Positions 13,000 through 25,563 of a stretch of DNA of 64,000 nucleotides are shown here, one piece after another. Both the position numbers and the translations under genes were made by a program. Origin of the DNA: Dichomitus squalens LYAD-421 SS1 (Eukaryota; Basidiomycota; Agaricomycetes; Polyporales; Polyporaceae); NCBI RefSeq assembly GCF_000275845.1, contig NW_006766971.1:1-64000 (forward strand). Direction: 5' to 3'. Under the pieces are notes generated by a model. The model was not told where the DNA came from. It ran no database searches and was given only the letters and a program-made list of their open reading frames with translations. Each line of letters starts with the position of its first letter. The stretch's first letter is position 1.

Positions 13000-14132
13000 A
13001 TGGGTATGTCTCTCTCTAGTATCTCGTTATCCTGAGATTTCAACGCGGCTGTAGCGTCTGAACTACAATCATCCACGCTTGACATCTTCGTCGACCGTAC
13101 GAACCGGACCGATGGACAAGAGAACAATCGTGGCTCTAGGCCCCATGGTAGGCCCCGTCGTGTATCTCTTGGCTAGGTCGTTGTTCACTCTGTCATGTTT
13201 CGTACGCTGCCCCAGAGGACGTTGCTGTTGAGCAGCCGTCAGTCGCGCCTACAAACTCTCCCTGTGCGGATGTGCCTGTCACCGGCTCGCAGACCGCAGG
13301 TTAGTGTTTAGCGACTAATGCGTGTCGTAGCCGTCGAACCTGAGACGTGACTACAGCAGAAATTCCTTATACCATTGGCCATCCCATGGAAGCATCCCCT
13401 CCCGCGGTCCCAGTCGAGATGTCTGCTTGTGAGTGATCAGGATGTCGGCAGATCTTCCTGCTTTCTAACAGACGCTGTTAGTAAGTGCCATTGGTGGCGA
13501 CTCTCGAGCTGGATATGGCAATGTTGAGGATGGTGATACGTCCGAAGAATGGTTTTTTAGTCGTGAGCCCTTCATTTTTGGTTTTCGATAATGCGGTGGG
13601 GCCTTACATTGTTTTCTTATCAGCGCCGGCATTCGATGCTGAGGATGACAAGGACATGGTTGTCAAATACTTGTCCCGAAAGAATTCAGGGAGAACCTGG
13701 GACTCGACTATGACATGTGGACTCAAGGCGATGGATCGCCGCCGCAGTTTCACGGTAGAGCCTACGCTCTACGAGAAACTCACGCTGAACAAGTTCGGCT
13801 ATGCGTGAGTACATAATTCGCTCCCTATGCCCTTCACCTCACCGTTTCACTGGCGTATGGCTGTTTGCAGATTCAACAATGCGTCCTGTGCAATTGGTGG
13901 AGGGCTGTTCTTCAAGATCATCCCTCTGCATTTCCACCAACCCCGCGTGCCCATCGGGGTGCGAGTCGCGGAGCAGGGCAACTTGCTCCAGGAACGTGCG
14001 CTTCGGTTGCAATCGCGAGGGTTTTTCCCGGGACTATTTCCATTCTATCACCTCGATGACGAGGAGTTGAGCTGGGAGTTTTTCGACCCCCCCGACTACG
14101 AGGAGTGGTCCAGCGAGTCGGACGAGATCTGA
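13000..14132 (+). CDS. Orphan family member B, with a 4-nt first coding exon
   Basis: Seven exons: 13000-13003, 13055-13147, 13216-13299, 13357-13428, 13482-13562, 13624-13804, 13871-14132; intron phases 1,1,1,1,1,2; 258 aa. The first coding exon is only ATGG, placed after a pyrimidine-rich leader. Exons 2-5 encode short Ser/Thr/Glu/Pro-rich pieces. Exon 6 (DAEDDKDMVVKYLSRKNSG to LTLNKFGYA) aligns loosely with the exons before the phase-2 intron in genes E and G. The last exon ends with an acidic aromatic tail (DEELSWEFFDPPDYEEWSS, then ESDEI). No known domain, signal peptide or membrane segment is evident. Splice sums are exact, which supports the model; the first exon is the least certain part. 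Confidence 0.72.
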
Positions 14133-15632
14133 GGGGTCACTCGCTCATTCGCCTTTCACCCGTAAGGGGTAGCTCTCTCTATCGTTATCATTTTCAACAG
14201 TGTGGATGACTTTCCGATGCTCTATGCGAATGCGTTGGCTCACTCCATATCCGCCTTCCCACAACCTCATTTCCGTGACGGATACTCGCCACTTTTTCTT
14301 TTGATTTTCATAGTTCTCCTATTCACTTTTTCTTGAAGTCTCGACATAGCTTGAATCCACATTAACACTGCTACTACGACACCCTATCTCAGTTGACCAT
14401 ATCGTTATGACCAGCTTTCCCCCTCGCTATCGTTTGTTCTTGTACATCTTTGTTCTCTCGCTCGCCTTGTCGAATTGCTACGACTACCAACGGATCCCAG
14501 AAATGAGTCTCTGCATGTATCACACTGTATTAGGAGTTCCGCGAAATCCCACAAACTGTCTACGTCCGTGACCGCGCTGCTACTCGGAGGACCCGCCCAA
14601 TTGTATTGTACGGTAAGTACGTGCGATGAGCGCGTGGCGTTCAGTATCGCATACGCCGTTCAGCCAATCAGAGCGGCCCCTGTCAATCGCGCGCCAAATG
14701 TCACCGCGCCCCTGCGCACGAGCTCGTAAGTACAGCCTGAGTGACTCGGAGTCACACGTTCTGCCACGGCGGGCAAAGCGCCAGGCTCCAAGCAGGGAAA
14801 TCTGTGCAGCATTTATAGGCAATGCAACCTGGCCCTAGCATTTCCAGTGGGCCTTTGTATCCCTCTTTGTCATTTGGGTAATCTTATGGGCACGTTGCAT
14901 CGCCCGTATGTTCAGCGTAGATTTCCTCACCTGGACCATCGCGCTTTGCCTGCCGTGTGCTTCACGCTGACCGTACCGTCGCCTGAGACGTTTGCGAGTA
15001 TCTCTGTCCTCTCTGTGCATATCTGACTATTATTGATCTCTCATAACAAACGGCCTCAGTCTCGGCCGAGATGATCCCGCCCGTCAGTGGCACTGACTAG
15101 TGCTACTTCAAGATGAATCGCAATCTGTCACTCGCTACTAGTAGTTTCACTTTTGAGCGGTGTGAGTTGGGCCGGATCGATGCAACAAGGGAGCTTCGAG
15201 TACCTGGGTTGGGGTTTTGGTACACATGGGTACAAAATAGTACGTCACTGCTAGCTGCCCCATCCTCTGCTTACGCCCGGGTCACCGTCTGTGAATTCAC
15301 TCAAACAGGCCATACGGACTGCCGTTCCCAGACATTTTGTATCGGAAGCGAACTATAAATCAGGCCTACAATTCCTCCAAGAGACGCTGGCTACTCTAGA
15401 AAGAGTCGAACAGTGATCGGCGCTCGCATCTGAGCATTGTCCTACACTTAAACGGCAAGGGAACTCCCATGAGCGCCTGATCACTGCGCTCTCGCTCCAA
15501 CTATTTCCTTTCTCATTCTGATTCTTGCTCGCACCTTGCTGGCACATAACAATTGAACTCGACCGATTGTCTCTCAAATCTCCTTGACCTTTTTGACCTC
15601 TCGTATTAACGACGGGCGTTCTCATACAAGCA
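14133..15632. other. Intergenic
   Basis: No gene found. A short frame at 14475-14729 has gtaagt-like sites but no consistent exon chain. Confidence 0.45.
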
Positions 15633-16921
15633 ATGGATTCCACCGTTGCTCTCGGACCCGTCTTCCAACAACTTTCGCCCGTAACCACAGCGGCGTATTT
15701 TCCAAAAAATGAGCGAATGTGCAGAGACGCCATTCCAAACAAAGATACGAGCATGGAAGTCCACATACCCCTGACTTCGCCACTCTGTAGGTGCCACTTA
15801 CAGGCGTAACCACATGTCTTTGACACCGTGACCACTGAATAGCCTCGACGCCGCTCGGATGCGAGATAACTGTTGAAGAGGACACCCCCGTTCATTCAAT
15901 AAGGGAGCTCGAATATGCAGGTACGTTGAAATCTACTTGTTCAGTCATGCTGCTCACTCGATTGACGCCTCGCACTCGATGGTACAGGAACATTTCGCCG
16001 TCTGTCTGAAGCATACTACAAAGACAGTACAGGCTCGCGCGTATGCATCACCATCGATGAAGACATTCCGCTCATCGACCAACTACCATCAAAACGCTGT
16101 AGCCCACCGAGCTCACTTTCTTCCCCATCGCAACGTCTCGGGGTAGTGAAACCCTCTCGGAAGCGAGGCTTTTTCCCTCGTCCTCGTCCGTTCTCCCCTC
16201 ACCGGAGCTTGAAATCCGCACTACTAAATAATCTCGAGTTCAAGGCTTTGTGGAATCGTCGTAGGATGTAAGTCCGCTGTTCCTAAGCACGAGTGATGGG
16301 ACTCTAACAGCCCGAACGTGTATCAGAACTAAGAATGAGAAGACACTACCGGAAAAGGTTGTGCTCCAGCGAGACCTTCCCGTGAAGTCCAAGGGTACAC
16401 CCCACGCCGCTGCGGCCAACCATCGCGGAGAGCTCCGCCAACCCAGGCCTCGCCGAAACTACCGGTACACCATGCACGCCCGTGATGCTATCAACTTGGG
16501 ACTAGCGACTGTACACACCGGCGCGGCTTTCCTTGGTCCCGGAGCAGCGTTGGAGAAACTCGGCTCATCGGCGGAGCGTACACCTCGACTGAAGAGGAAT
16601 CGATCCGTCTACATGGGACATCACTTCCAGGTCCGCCGACGTGGCGACGATGGCCCCGGTGTGCCCATGCGTGCCGATCTTGGAGCTGCGGTGTACTGGA
16701 AGAGGACGGTGGAGTCGTTGGTGGCAGAGGAGGACGCTAGCAAAGAAGAGAAGTTGAAGAAGAAGCTTGCGAAGATGCACGAAACGCAAGACACTTCTAG
16801 CGCATGGAGATTCTACACGATCAGGAAGCGAGTCGGTGAGATGGCCGCTCGGATGCAAGAGAGCGAAAGCGAATGGATGGATGTATCACCGACCCCGCAC
16901 AGGGTGTCAGAGAAGAGTTGA
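15633..16921 (+). CDS. Orphan family member C
   Basis: Four exons: 15633-15786, 15843-15920, 15988-16267, 16327-16921; phases 1,1,2; 368 aa. Exon 1 starts MDSTVALGPVFQQLSP. Exon 3 carries a basic run (KPSRKRGFFPRPRPF) and ends LEFKALWNRRR. The last exon begins ITKNEKTLPEKVVLQRDLPV and contains NYRYTMHARDAINLG, then a Lys/Glu-rich helical stretch (ASKEEKLKKKLAKM) that could form a coiled coil. It aligns with gene D (QRDLPVKSKGTP with ERDMLRRPALGTP; YRYTMHARDA with YKYRLNATQA), so C and D are paralogues. No known domain. Likely nuclear or cytosolic by inference. Confidence 0.8.
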
Positions 16922-18071
16922 TCTCATCATCGAGTTCGATGTCAGATTGGTCATTGCCGTCGACGCTACTTAGCGAAGGCAAACCTATTTCTCCCTGTCC
17001 CATGGCCCAGGTCGCTGTTCTATCTGTGCTCTGCCCATCTAGTAATGTATATTTCGGTACGATACTGTACTATAGACCACCTAGATCAGCATCTATATTC
17101 TAAACGTGACGCGCGAGGGTCCTTCTGTCCATCCGGCGGGTGGCGTCGCATAACCCGTCGGCCAATCAGAGTCCAGGTAAGGCTCGAGCGTCTAAAATCA
17201 GTCCGCCACGTCAGGCGCATCGACTCCGACTCGAGTCGTAGGCTTCCCTCACTTGTCATCCATTCCTATTCACCATGTCTGCACTACTAGGACTCCTTTG
17301 CTACCCTCGGCTATTTGAAAGTGCTATGAGCTAAGTCGTGATCAGGACGGCAGTCATAGTGGTAACAGTACTGCGCCGAATTACAAGATACCTCGAGACT
17401 GGAGCAAGTAATGACCCTGTGCGTCTCAGACCTCATCTGCTCTGACAGCCCAGGTCAAAATGGATGCGGTGAGAACTGTGGCATGGAGTTGTTCGGATGC
17501 GATTGGTTGTCGTATGCGAGGACTGTCAGACGTTGTAGCACCCATCGGCATCCGGAGTAAGAGGTCAAACGTGCCACTGATCTGAAAGGGCACACATAAT
17601 CGTGGTAAAGAGCTCCGGATGTTAGACTACAATGCTGGAGTGTTTCTGCTAAGAGCTTTAAGGTTTGAAAGCCATGTGAGTGTATTGCCATAGACATACG
17701 TTCAGACGATTTTGCCGTATTTGTTGAGGATTTGATGACTAGCCTTCCCATACGTCCTCTGGATGCTCACTGTAACGCAGCCATGTTCTAGCTTATAGAA
17801 TACATATGGCACTTCCATGATACTGCAGGTGAGTACGCATATAGAATGTGCCAGTGGGTGCAGTGGCCGCTCCCTTTAGGTAAGCCGAGTGGCCCTCGCT
17901 TGGTCTTTGTTCGATGCTAGAGCGCTTAGACCATCGCTAAGACACGACGCGCCTTCTGACTCTCAACCACGCTGCTTGTTCTCCCACATTCCTGCATAAT
18001 TCGCGTACCAGGAAAGCTTTCAAGCTGCTTTTTGAAGACATATTGAAGCACCTGCGCTCTCGTACTCAATA
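16922..18071. other. Intergenic
   Basis: No gene found between members C and D. Frames at 17045-17290 and 17455-17751 (minus) have no coding character. Confidence 0.5.
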
Positions 18072-19631
18072 ATGGCGGCTATGGTTATTGTCACACCACT
18101 TGTCATTCCTCCTTACCGGCCCTCGTCCCCCCGACCTCCGCCGCAATGCAAGCTGCCCTCTCCTCCAATCATTTCAAACCCCTCGTTTTTGAGGAAGCGT
18201 GTTTTTGTAACTGAAGATGAAGATATGAATTATACAAAACGGCCTCGCATCTGCCCGCCTAGTATGTTCCTCGTTGTTGCTTTGCCTAACCACCACATGA
18301 GCTGACATTCGTTCACCAGTCTCGGCTGCCGTTGCACAAAAAGTATCTATATCCGTGAATACGCGTCCTGAGAGTGGATTTGACGGTGAGGAAGGGATAA
18401 GCTCAGGTATGTTGAGCGTATCGTCCTCGGTCGCTCCCGGAGTTGCATGTCCACATGAATCGTAGATATGCATAGCTATCCCGATCATTGCAGCGGCATG
18501 CAGTCAGCTGTAGAGAGCGCATCCTACTCTGGTTAGCCCTAGATGTGTCTCTAATTGTGCCTGAATACTCACATTCACTGTGGTAGACGACGGTTCGGCG
18601 CAATCCAGTCCTTCCAGCTACGAATCGTATTTCGAGCTCGATAGAAGCGACTTCTTCAACTCCGAGAGTGACTTGGCCTCGTGGATAGATAACCTTCCTG
18701 ACATCGACGATATTATGAACTCCGAATCGCTTCTTGGCGAGCTTGGGCCTCCCCAGAGATGGCAATCACCCTCGCCCCCACCTCCCCCTGTGATTGCCCC
18801 GGAGTGGGATGATACTGGCGCTGCATTCAGCGCAGAACGACTCCGTCACTATATACCGGATGCGAAGGTTCTCCCAACCATCCGCGGATCTCTAGGCATT
18901 CTGGACAACGAGAACCTTCGCATCGATGTCTCAAATAACCTGCGATTGCAGAGGTACGCCCCTAACCCACCTTGTAAGCCAAGACGTCCTAAGCCTTCCC
19001 AAAACTCAGGATCTATGCCTCTGAGACGCCGATTCTTCCTCCACTCCTCGAGCGCGACATGTTGCGCAGGCCCGCCCTCGGTACTCCAAAGCGAAGAATA
19101 GATGATCGCGAGAAACTGGAGCCGCCCTCACGCTACAAGTACAGGCTGAACGCTACGCAGGCACGAAGGGTGGATAGGAGCGGAGACAAGGACTATTCAG
19201 CATCCGAGCTGTTCGCCGGCACCGGCGCTGACCTGAAGAAGGTCACGAAGCCTGCGGCGGTGCCACCGAGGGCAAGCGGCGAGCTCTGCGATTTCACAGG
19301 GGTGTTACACCTTCTAAGCCGCAGTGAGACTCCAGATCCATCCGATACCGTTGAGGCGTACCCAGACCCGTCCGCTGTGGAAGACTGGAGGAGGCTCGCG
19401 AACGATATAATCTGTCCACGCGCGCAGACGGAATCGACGGCGAGAGGCTTCCAGCTTGAGGTGCTGCAGTTTCTGGAGGACAGCATAGACGGTGACGATA
19501 TGGAAGAGGTATATATCCCAAAACTTGAGTTTGAGGCTGATATCGCGTTTGACTGGGACGACTCGAGTACCAATAGCGAGGCTGAGGATTTTGACTACGA
19601 TACATGGGTCGCGGAAAACCTAGCGTTGTGA
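18072..19631 (+). CDS. Orphan family member D
   Basis: Four exons: 18072-18261, 18320-18406, 18587-18953, 19010-19631; phases 1,1,2; 421 aa. Exon 1 is Pro-rich and ends with a bipartite-like basic region (FLRKR, then TKRPRICPP), a plausible nuclear localisation signal. Exon 3 is Asp/Ser-rich (SYFELDRSDFFNSESD, LPDIDDIMNSESLLGEL). The last exon starts IYASETPILPPLLERDML, contains YKYRLNATQARRVD (shared with gene C) and ends in an acidic aromatic tail (EAEDFDYDTWVAENLAL). Exon sums and splice sites are all canonical. No recognised domain. The acidic-aromatic tail resembles transcriptional activation regions in composition, which is only an inference. Confidence 0.83.
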
Positions 19632-19961
19632 AGTGTTTCTAAAACGATCACTCTTTTTTTTTTCAGTACTTCGTCTTTGTTGATTTTGTGTTGCTGGCTG
19701 TATCAATAGTTACATCTATTTCTATTGTATTTGCTATCGGATTTAAGGTCTTGTCGCAGTATACATGTGCTTGAATGGTGTCGGCATGCGCGTCTCAAAT
19801 CGCATTCGCTTACGTCCCTATATCGACTCCGACCCTTAACCGAGGGGCACTTGCCCTTTGTCATCTTGGCCTTTCTCTGTAACCACCACGTTGTGGCTGG
19901 GCTCAAACCTGAACTGGTTCCTTCGCCATACCGAGTGCCACCACCTGATGCGTCACGGCTC

Positions 19962-21292
19962 ATGGCACTCGACTCGCCGAATGCCGCATTCCTCCGCGAG
20001 AGACCTGTGGTCCCGCTCCCTCCATTGCTGTCTCCGAGCGCTTGCATATTCAGTCACCACGGAGAAGGCAGCAGCCTCACCTCTCTGATATCCACATTGA
20101 GATACATTCGCAACAATGGTATTGCTTCTATGACTAGTTTCCTTGATGAGATGAGACTCATGGTATACTTATCATCGCTCCAGCTGCTAAGACAGCCCCA
20201 GTACGACGGTGGCTGGATGAAGATTATGACTATGATGCCCCCGAAGAAGTCGCTCGTCGCAACCAGGTGTTCGAAGCGTTTGGTGAGCAACACATTCCAT
20301 GCTAACTGTCAAATTGCGGTGACGTCTGGATGCGCTCATGGTTAGCGCGTCGTGTTGCGGCGATCGAGTCAGCGGAAGCAGGTATTGGGCTCCAAAGTCA
20401 TATTGAAGAGGACACAGAGTATGCGGGTATGTCGCTATCTTTTTCACGAGGTTATAAAGCCACAGAGGCATGTCTAATATCTTCAAACTGTGCTAGATGG
20501 TACTAGGGAGACCATCGGGATGCAGCTCTGCGATGTTGGAAGGAAGGCGACAGGTCGGAAGCTTTGCGTGAAGAAGCCCGTCTCTCTTGCCACTACTACC
20601 AGTAGGCGGCCGAGCCACTCACAAACAAAGACCTCAGATAGTAGTCCAAGGCACCTTAAAGAGACTAGTGACCTGCAGGCCAGGGAGAAAAGGGTCCCAG
20701 GTACGTCCCTTCAAGTGTAACAACCCTCGCAACTGTACTGACATTGGATCTCAGATGACCAAACAGAGACTGTCCCGACCGCGATTCGAGCTGGGGAGCA
20801 CCCCCTTTCCAAGTTCCAGGTACAAGAGTTCGAAATGGTTAGAGCATACCTCGCAAAGCGTGCAGCACACTTTGAGTGGGTGTCGACGTCTTCTCATGGA
20901 CTAGAGCCACTACCCTATCCCAACGACATACCGCTTTCGAACGACATCATTGCGTATCGATTTGAACTCGCGTACGACGTGTCATGTTCTTTCTACTCTT
21001 CATAAAGATTTACTTGGTCACTGCTCTTAGGGTGAATCACGTCTGCAATCTCCTGTCCATGGAATCTCCATTTGAAGCGAAGCCGACGGTTCTGAAGGAC
21101 GCTGATTCGTCCGTGACAGATGCACAGAATGGCTCCCCTTGCAAAGGGGAGAAAGGCCGGATCTGCACTCCATTACGTCGCTTCGGTGGCTCAGCGGCCA
21201 CTATACTGTTGAAATCTCGTGCCACCTTGAACCACCATAGGCAAATGGACGGTGTGGATCCTGTATTCGTGGGTAGACCGGCCAATGCATGA
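19962..21292 (+). CDS. Orphan family member E
   Basis: Six exons: 19962-20118, 20184-20282, 20346-20426, 20497-20700, 20755-20971, 21031-21292; phases 1,1,1,1,2; 339 aa. Exon 2 is acidic (RRWLDEDYDYDAPEEVARRN). Exon 5 contains EFEMVRAYLAKRAAHFEWVS and LPYPNDIPLSNDIIAYRFEL, which match gene G (ECAMVRAFTKRWAENMKF; LPYKEISIATAHYLTLYKTE). The last exon begins AVNHVCNLLSMESPFEAKP, comparable with AIRNVSAHLNIPPPLEVDL of G. The first donor (gtattg) and the last (gtacga) are weaker than the rest. Function unknown; same gene number and order of exon phases as G, so the two are the closest pair by architecture. Confidence 0.78.
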
Positions 21293-21920
21293 AGAGGGCT
21301 TGGCGCGCTTTTGATGGTGTTCCCGGGTTTGGTAATGCTATTCAACTACCCCAGGGGGGACGTGACACTCTGAAGCTACTATTCATTGTGTCCTCATGCT
21401 GTTGCAGTTGATTTCATTCTTCTAAGCGCAATCACGGTACTTGGTCGGTTCACGGCGACGTAGTCGCTCGATAGCCTTAGTACAGCTGGTCTCTACTGTA
21501 TCGTCGACACCTGTGTACATCAATGTTTTGTATTTATCCTGGATTCCTAGCTATTATATGCTATGAATCACAGTCTTTCGGAACTAGGAGCTCTGGTAAA
21601 GTCAAGGCTTCCACGTTACATCAAATTTTCTCATCTTTTGCAAAACGGTCAGGTGGCGTATCTCACGGGGTGCTCTATTTAATAGGCTTGGTAATACAGG
21701 CGCTGTGAAGCACGATAAATCGTCAGGATGAAAATAGGAGGGGCCGTGATCTTTTGTGCCCGTCACTGCTGCCTCTTCGCACCGGCGCTTCGCCCACTGC
21801 TTCAACTTGACCACGACTGATCACAGTCGAATTCGAAGTCGGCTTGTTGCTCTCCCTGAATCTTCTCAGCCGTTCTCCATACGTGAATACTTGTGCTCGC
21901 ACTGCTTCCCCCTCCCTACG
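21293..21920. other. Intergenic / promoter of gene F
   Basis: No gene found. About 630 nt separate the stop of E from the start of F. Confidence 0.5.
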
Positions 21921-22959
21921 ATGCCTCACGTGTTTGATGTACTCCGCGAAACCACCTCCGTCAACTCGTTGCCAGAAAACTTGGACGTCAGTCGCTTATT
22001 TCGATCTCAAGTCTGCCCACACAAGTCGAAGGGCGGGGACACTCGTAAATTTGGCCTCAGTAAGCATATAGACTGCCATAGCATAGCTCTTCTGACACCT
22101 TCGTGACAGACGACTTGGACGATGATCGGAGGGCACTCGCTCTACGAGAGGTCAACATTCCAGAGAGCATTCGGAATGCAACGTACTTAGACAGCTTCTC
22201 AAAATCGGGTACATGTGCATTTCTTTGATTGTGTCTTGTCGCCTGCCGGCGCTGACCTTAGCGACGTGTGATACAGCCTCCATAACCACTCCACGGCTCA
22301 TCTCTCCGCATCTCTCTCAAGCAGAGTCTCTTGCCGACATTCTCGAGGAAAAGTGGGTAGGAATGTCGGGGACTTCGTTGAACGCGGAATCTTTGAGGAA
22401 GAGCGCGCCCTACGAGGATGACCCCAAGGGAGGACGATCTCCACCTTTCAAATCTGTCAACAGTGCGAGGCGCAAGACGCGCTCATCCTTATCCTTTGCA
22501 AATGTCTCGCCTCACAAAATACATACTCTGCGACACACCCTTCCCCGGTCAAGGCATCATAACTGGTGAGTGTCTGTCATCTCAACGTGCTTTTTGTCTA
22601 TTAAGGAGATTGTAAGCCATTCGGAGACGATATGTCGCTCTAGTGAGCTCAGGCCTCAGGGACACGTCTCAAACGTAGCATCTCCCAAGGCGATACGCAA
22701 TATTCCCGAGCTAATCATTCGACGCGCTTTTATGATCGAATACGTTCGTGCAACCAACGGATCCCTTGGTTCGCTTGAGCAAAGTCCGTTTCGATCGCTC
22801 CACCTTCGCGATTCAGAGAACGTGCCCGAAGGTTCAGGATGCGGATCCGCAGGGGCTGCCTCCAATGGAGAATATTTTGATGAAATTGTCATAGAAGGGA
22901 CGCGCAGACAGCTCTCTCGGGTCTCGATGCAGGATGACGATGATATGAACGGCGCCTGA
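21921..22959 (+). CDS. Orphan family member F
   Basis: Four exons: 21921-22059, 22110-22208, 22277-22565, 22644-22959; phases 1,1,2; 280 aa. Exon 1 starts MPHVFDVLRETTSVNSLPEN. Exon 2 begins NDLDDDRRALALREVNIPES. Exon 3 includes LADILEEKWVGMSGTS and a basic SARRKTRSS. The last exon contains AIRNIPELIIRRAFMIEYVR and finishes with the acidic tail SRVSMQDDDDMNGA. All introns are 50-80 nt with usable sites; the last acceptor is ctctag. Same phase plan as C, D and I. Sequence similarity to the other members is weak, so membership rests mainly on architecture and position. Confidence 0.78.
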
Positions 22960-23362
22960 GTCGCGTTCGCGCGTTCGCTGTACATTCTGCCCTTCCGCTT
23001 CATATCCTGTTTCAACTTATCTCCATGCTTTGTCTTTTACGCTCTCATATCACTCCTTATCGATGCAGTGTATGTGTGTACCCACCTTGAACTCTTGGGC
23101 CGGTTGTTGTATAATCGTGGCCTGACCGTCGGCAACGCGCTTTGTGGTCACCTGTCCACACGTTCATGGCCCTCGCCAGTCCGCACAATGGACATGATTA
23201 CTGTGGCTCACAAAGAGGGTCACAACCACAATGTCAACCCACGCCTTTCAACAGACACTCTTGATCAACTGCGGTGCCCGAACATCCTTGCATCCGTCTC
23301 TCGTGCACCAACGCGCCACTCGTACCTACCACACACCTCTCTCCTACAGTAATCCCCGTATA

Positions 23363-23798
23363 ATGATGGCGACCTGCCTTCGTGACTCTTCGTCTTCGAC
23401 GGACACAATTGGGACTCTAGCCGCCATCCTTGCAGCCGCCCTCAACGATTACGGTCAGTCTTGTGGAGGCGACAACCGTATACGAATGCATAGCTCAAAT
23501 ATCACCCATTATCAGGATTTTCATTCCGCGAAGACCTCAAGACGGGGGAAGAGCTCGTTATATATCGCGTACGCGATATTGAGCTCCGCGCAGGGAGGAT
23601 AGGTGAGCCAATTGTATTGTACATGCACGATGTCCACATGAAGACTGACCGCACGCGGGTGGTGCAGACTCGAACTCGGCGACGCGCAGCTTCGGCATGT
23701 CCGTAGACATCCTCGGTCGCGGAAAGGGCCCATCTCAGCTGACTCTTAATGGTATCTTGGAGGTACGGCGCTTGCTGAACGTGTATGAGCAAACCTGA
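23363..23798 (+). CDS. Small three-exon orphan gene K
   Basis: Exons 23363-23453, 23516-23602, 23668-23798; both introns phase 1 (donors gtcagt and gtgagc); 102 aa. It starts MMATCLRDSSSSTDTIGTLA, continues FSFREDLKTGEELVIYRVRD and ends LTLNGILEVRRLLNVYEQT. The middle looks like a small beta-rich fold. It sits inside the A-I array and shares the phase-1 habit but lacks the phase-2 intron and the long last exon, so it is either a truncated relative or an unrelated small gene. Not recognised. Confidence 0.62.
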
Positions 23799-24050
23799 TA
23801 ATAGACGTATATTGTATTGACTCCTGCGCGGACTCGTCTGCAGAGAAGTGTGGGAGAGCAGCTTGCCTTCGCCTCCGCCTGTGCGGCGGACCCAATCCTG
23901 GCGCGTTTGCTCATTATAGCGAGTGTGGTCGTATACTTCGTCTCGTGCTTGGATGCTTTCTTCGTGGTTTGCGACGCGTTACGATGTGTATAGAGACCAC
24001 CTAATCAACGTAAAGGTTGGTTGAGAGTGATTCTACTCACCAGCGCAAGT

Positions 24051-24936
24051 ATGGATCCAGTAGAGACAATCCCCTCCCCGGAATATCCCTTCGAGTCTTG
24101 GTAAGCAGGATTGCGTACGAACCGATGCGGGCGCCACTTGGGACGCAAGGAAGGTTTTTCCTACACGCGGCTGCACCCATGTTGCCTTGCGAGCACAGTG
24201 TCGACAGGCAGCGTACTGACACCATGAGCCTCTCTCCAATGATTGGAGCCAGCGTGCAATTAGATTCCTCTGTCTATCCCAAGTGGCCGGGACGGGAAGG
24301 AGTTTGGGTAGGCTGGTTGTGCAGAAATACTCGTGCGAGTCGTGGAACGGTCACATCTCCGTCTGAGAAGAGCGACTGATGCATTTCCATGAATATGGAG
24401 GACTCACCACCGACAGTCTTGGTCCGATGGGCACCGACAATCTGGGCATGATCCGAGAAAAACTCGCCCCTCAAAAATCGGTGTCCTATAACTCCTTCGT
24501 GGATGCGCGCACCTGGGTCCTACCCTTCTGTTCAATGCGACGTGCTTGAGCGAGCTCCCTTCCAGCTGAAGCTGCTCATGGGGACGAATAATGGGGCGAT
24601 TGAGGACGTAAGACATTACTAGAAGGAGCACATGCGCATCCGAGCACAACACCGAGTGTCGGGCAACGCGGCCACGTACGGGGCACTTCAGGGCCGGTCG
24701 GCGCAGTCCAAATCGTCCTGCACAAGACTCCCCCGGAGTGTCATTTGGTCGCTACGCGTGGATGTAGCTCAACTTCATCCTCTCGCGACATCGCTAACAA
24801 TCTCGAATCCTCAATACAGCCATCCCCCCCGAATGCTTGCTAGTCTGGAAACGAAAACTCTTCCTCCAAGAGACAGACACTGATGTTGTACACACTGTAG
24901 AAGGATACTGCCCCAAGGATTACGGCGTTGATTCAT
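24051..24936 (+). pseudogene. Coding-like pieces, gene model unresolved
   Basis: Several pieces look coding but do not join cleanly. A likely start exon reads MDPVETIPSPEYPFES at 24051 and ends at a gtaagc donor. VQLDSSVYPKWPGREGVW lies near 24255, VQCDVLERAPFQLKLLMG near 24530, VGAVQIVLHKTPPECHL near 24690, and the 3' end CLLVWKRKLFLQETDTDVV to EGYCPKDYGVDS stops near 24936. In-frame stops between the pieces could not all be removed with introns of normal length. It may be a decayed gene or one whose introns I mis-set. Confidence 0.3.
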
Positions 24937-25563
24937 GAAAATCCACGTTTAACCCCGATATTCCCTCGACTTCGTGTCACCATCACGCCAACGGGAGTCC
25001 GGACTAATGCAACGCACCGTCGGGACTCAGATTGCCCAGTTCAAGTCAGTACCGCACTTGAACCGTTTATACTCATTTTCAATCAAGCGCAAATACCAGC
25101 GCATATGTTCGGCATGGTATACAAGTTATGGGACGTTACTTGGCAGAGCTACAAACAGCCACTCACCGAATTACGCAGGATTCCAGTCACAGCAGGCCAA
25201 GAACACGACACATTTGTGCTTGTTAGGATCAAAAGCCTTTGCCAAACAACCCATAACAACCTTCGCAGGTGTGTCACAGCATGTCACAACCGGCGTCACC
25301 CACGTCTTGCGGGCACGTGCGTTTTGTTGAAAGTCCAGGGCTAGCAGGACTTGATTCTAAGTTTGCACTCCGATAACCGACGGCATTGATCCTCCCTATG
25401 GTTCGCGTATCCTGCTAGTGTCTCCCTTCGTCAACTATTCCCAAAGGCAAGGGAGTCCTTCCTCGTCCCTCCTTACTTCATGCTGTGGGACAGCGACTCT
25501 GGAACACAGCGTTTCAGGTCCCTATATTCACCTCTACAACACACTCACTAAGGCCTTTCTATT
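24937..25563. other. Intergenic
   Basis: No gene found upstream of member G. Two overlapping frames at 24928-25344 look non-coding. Confidence 0.45.
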
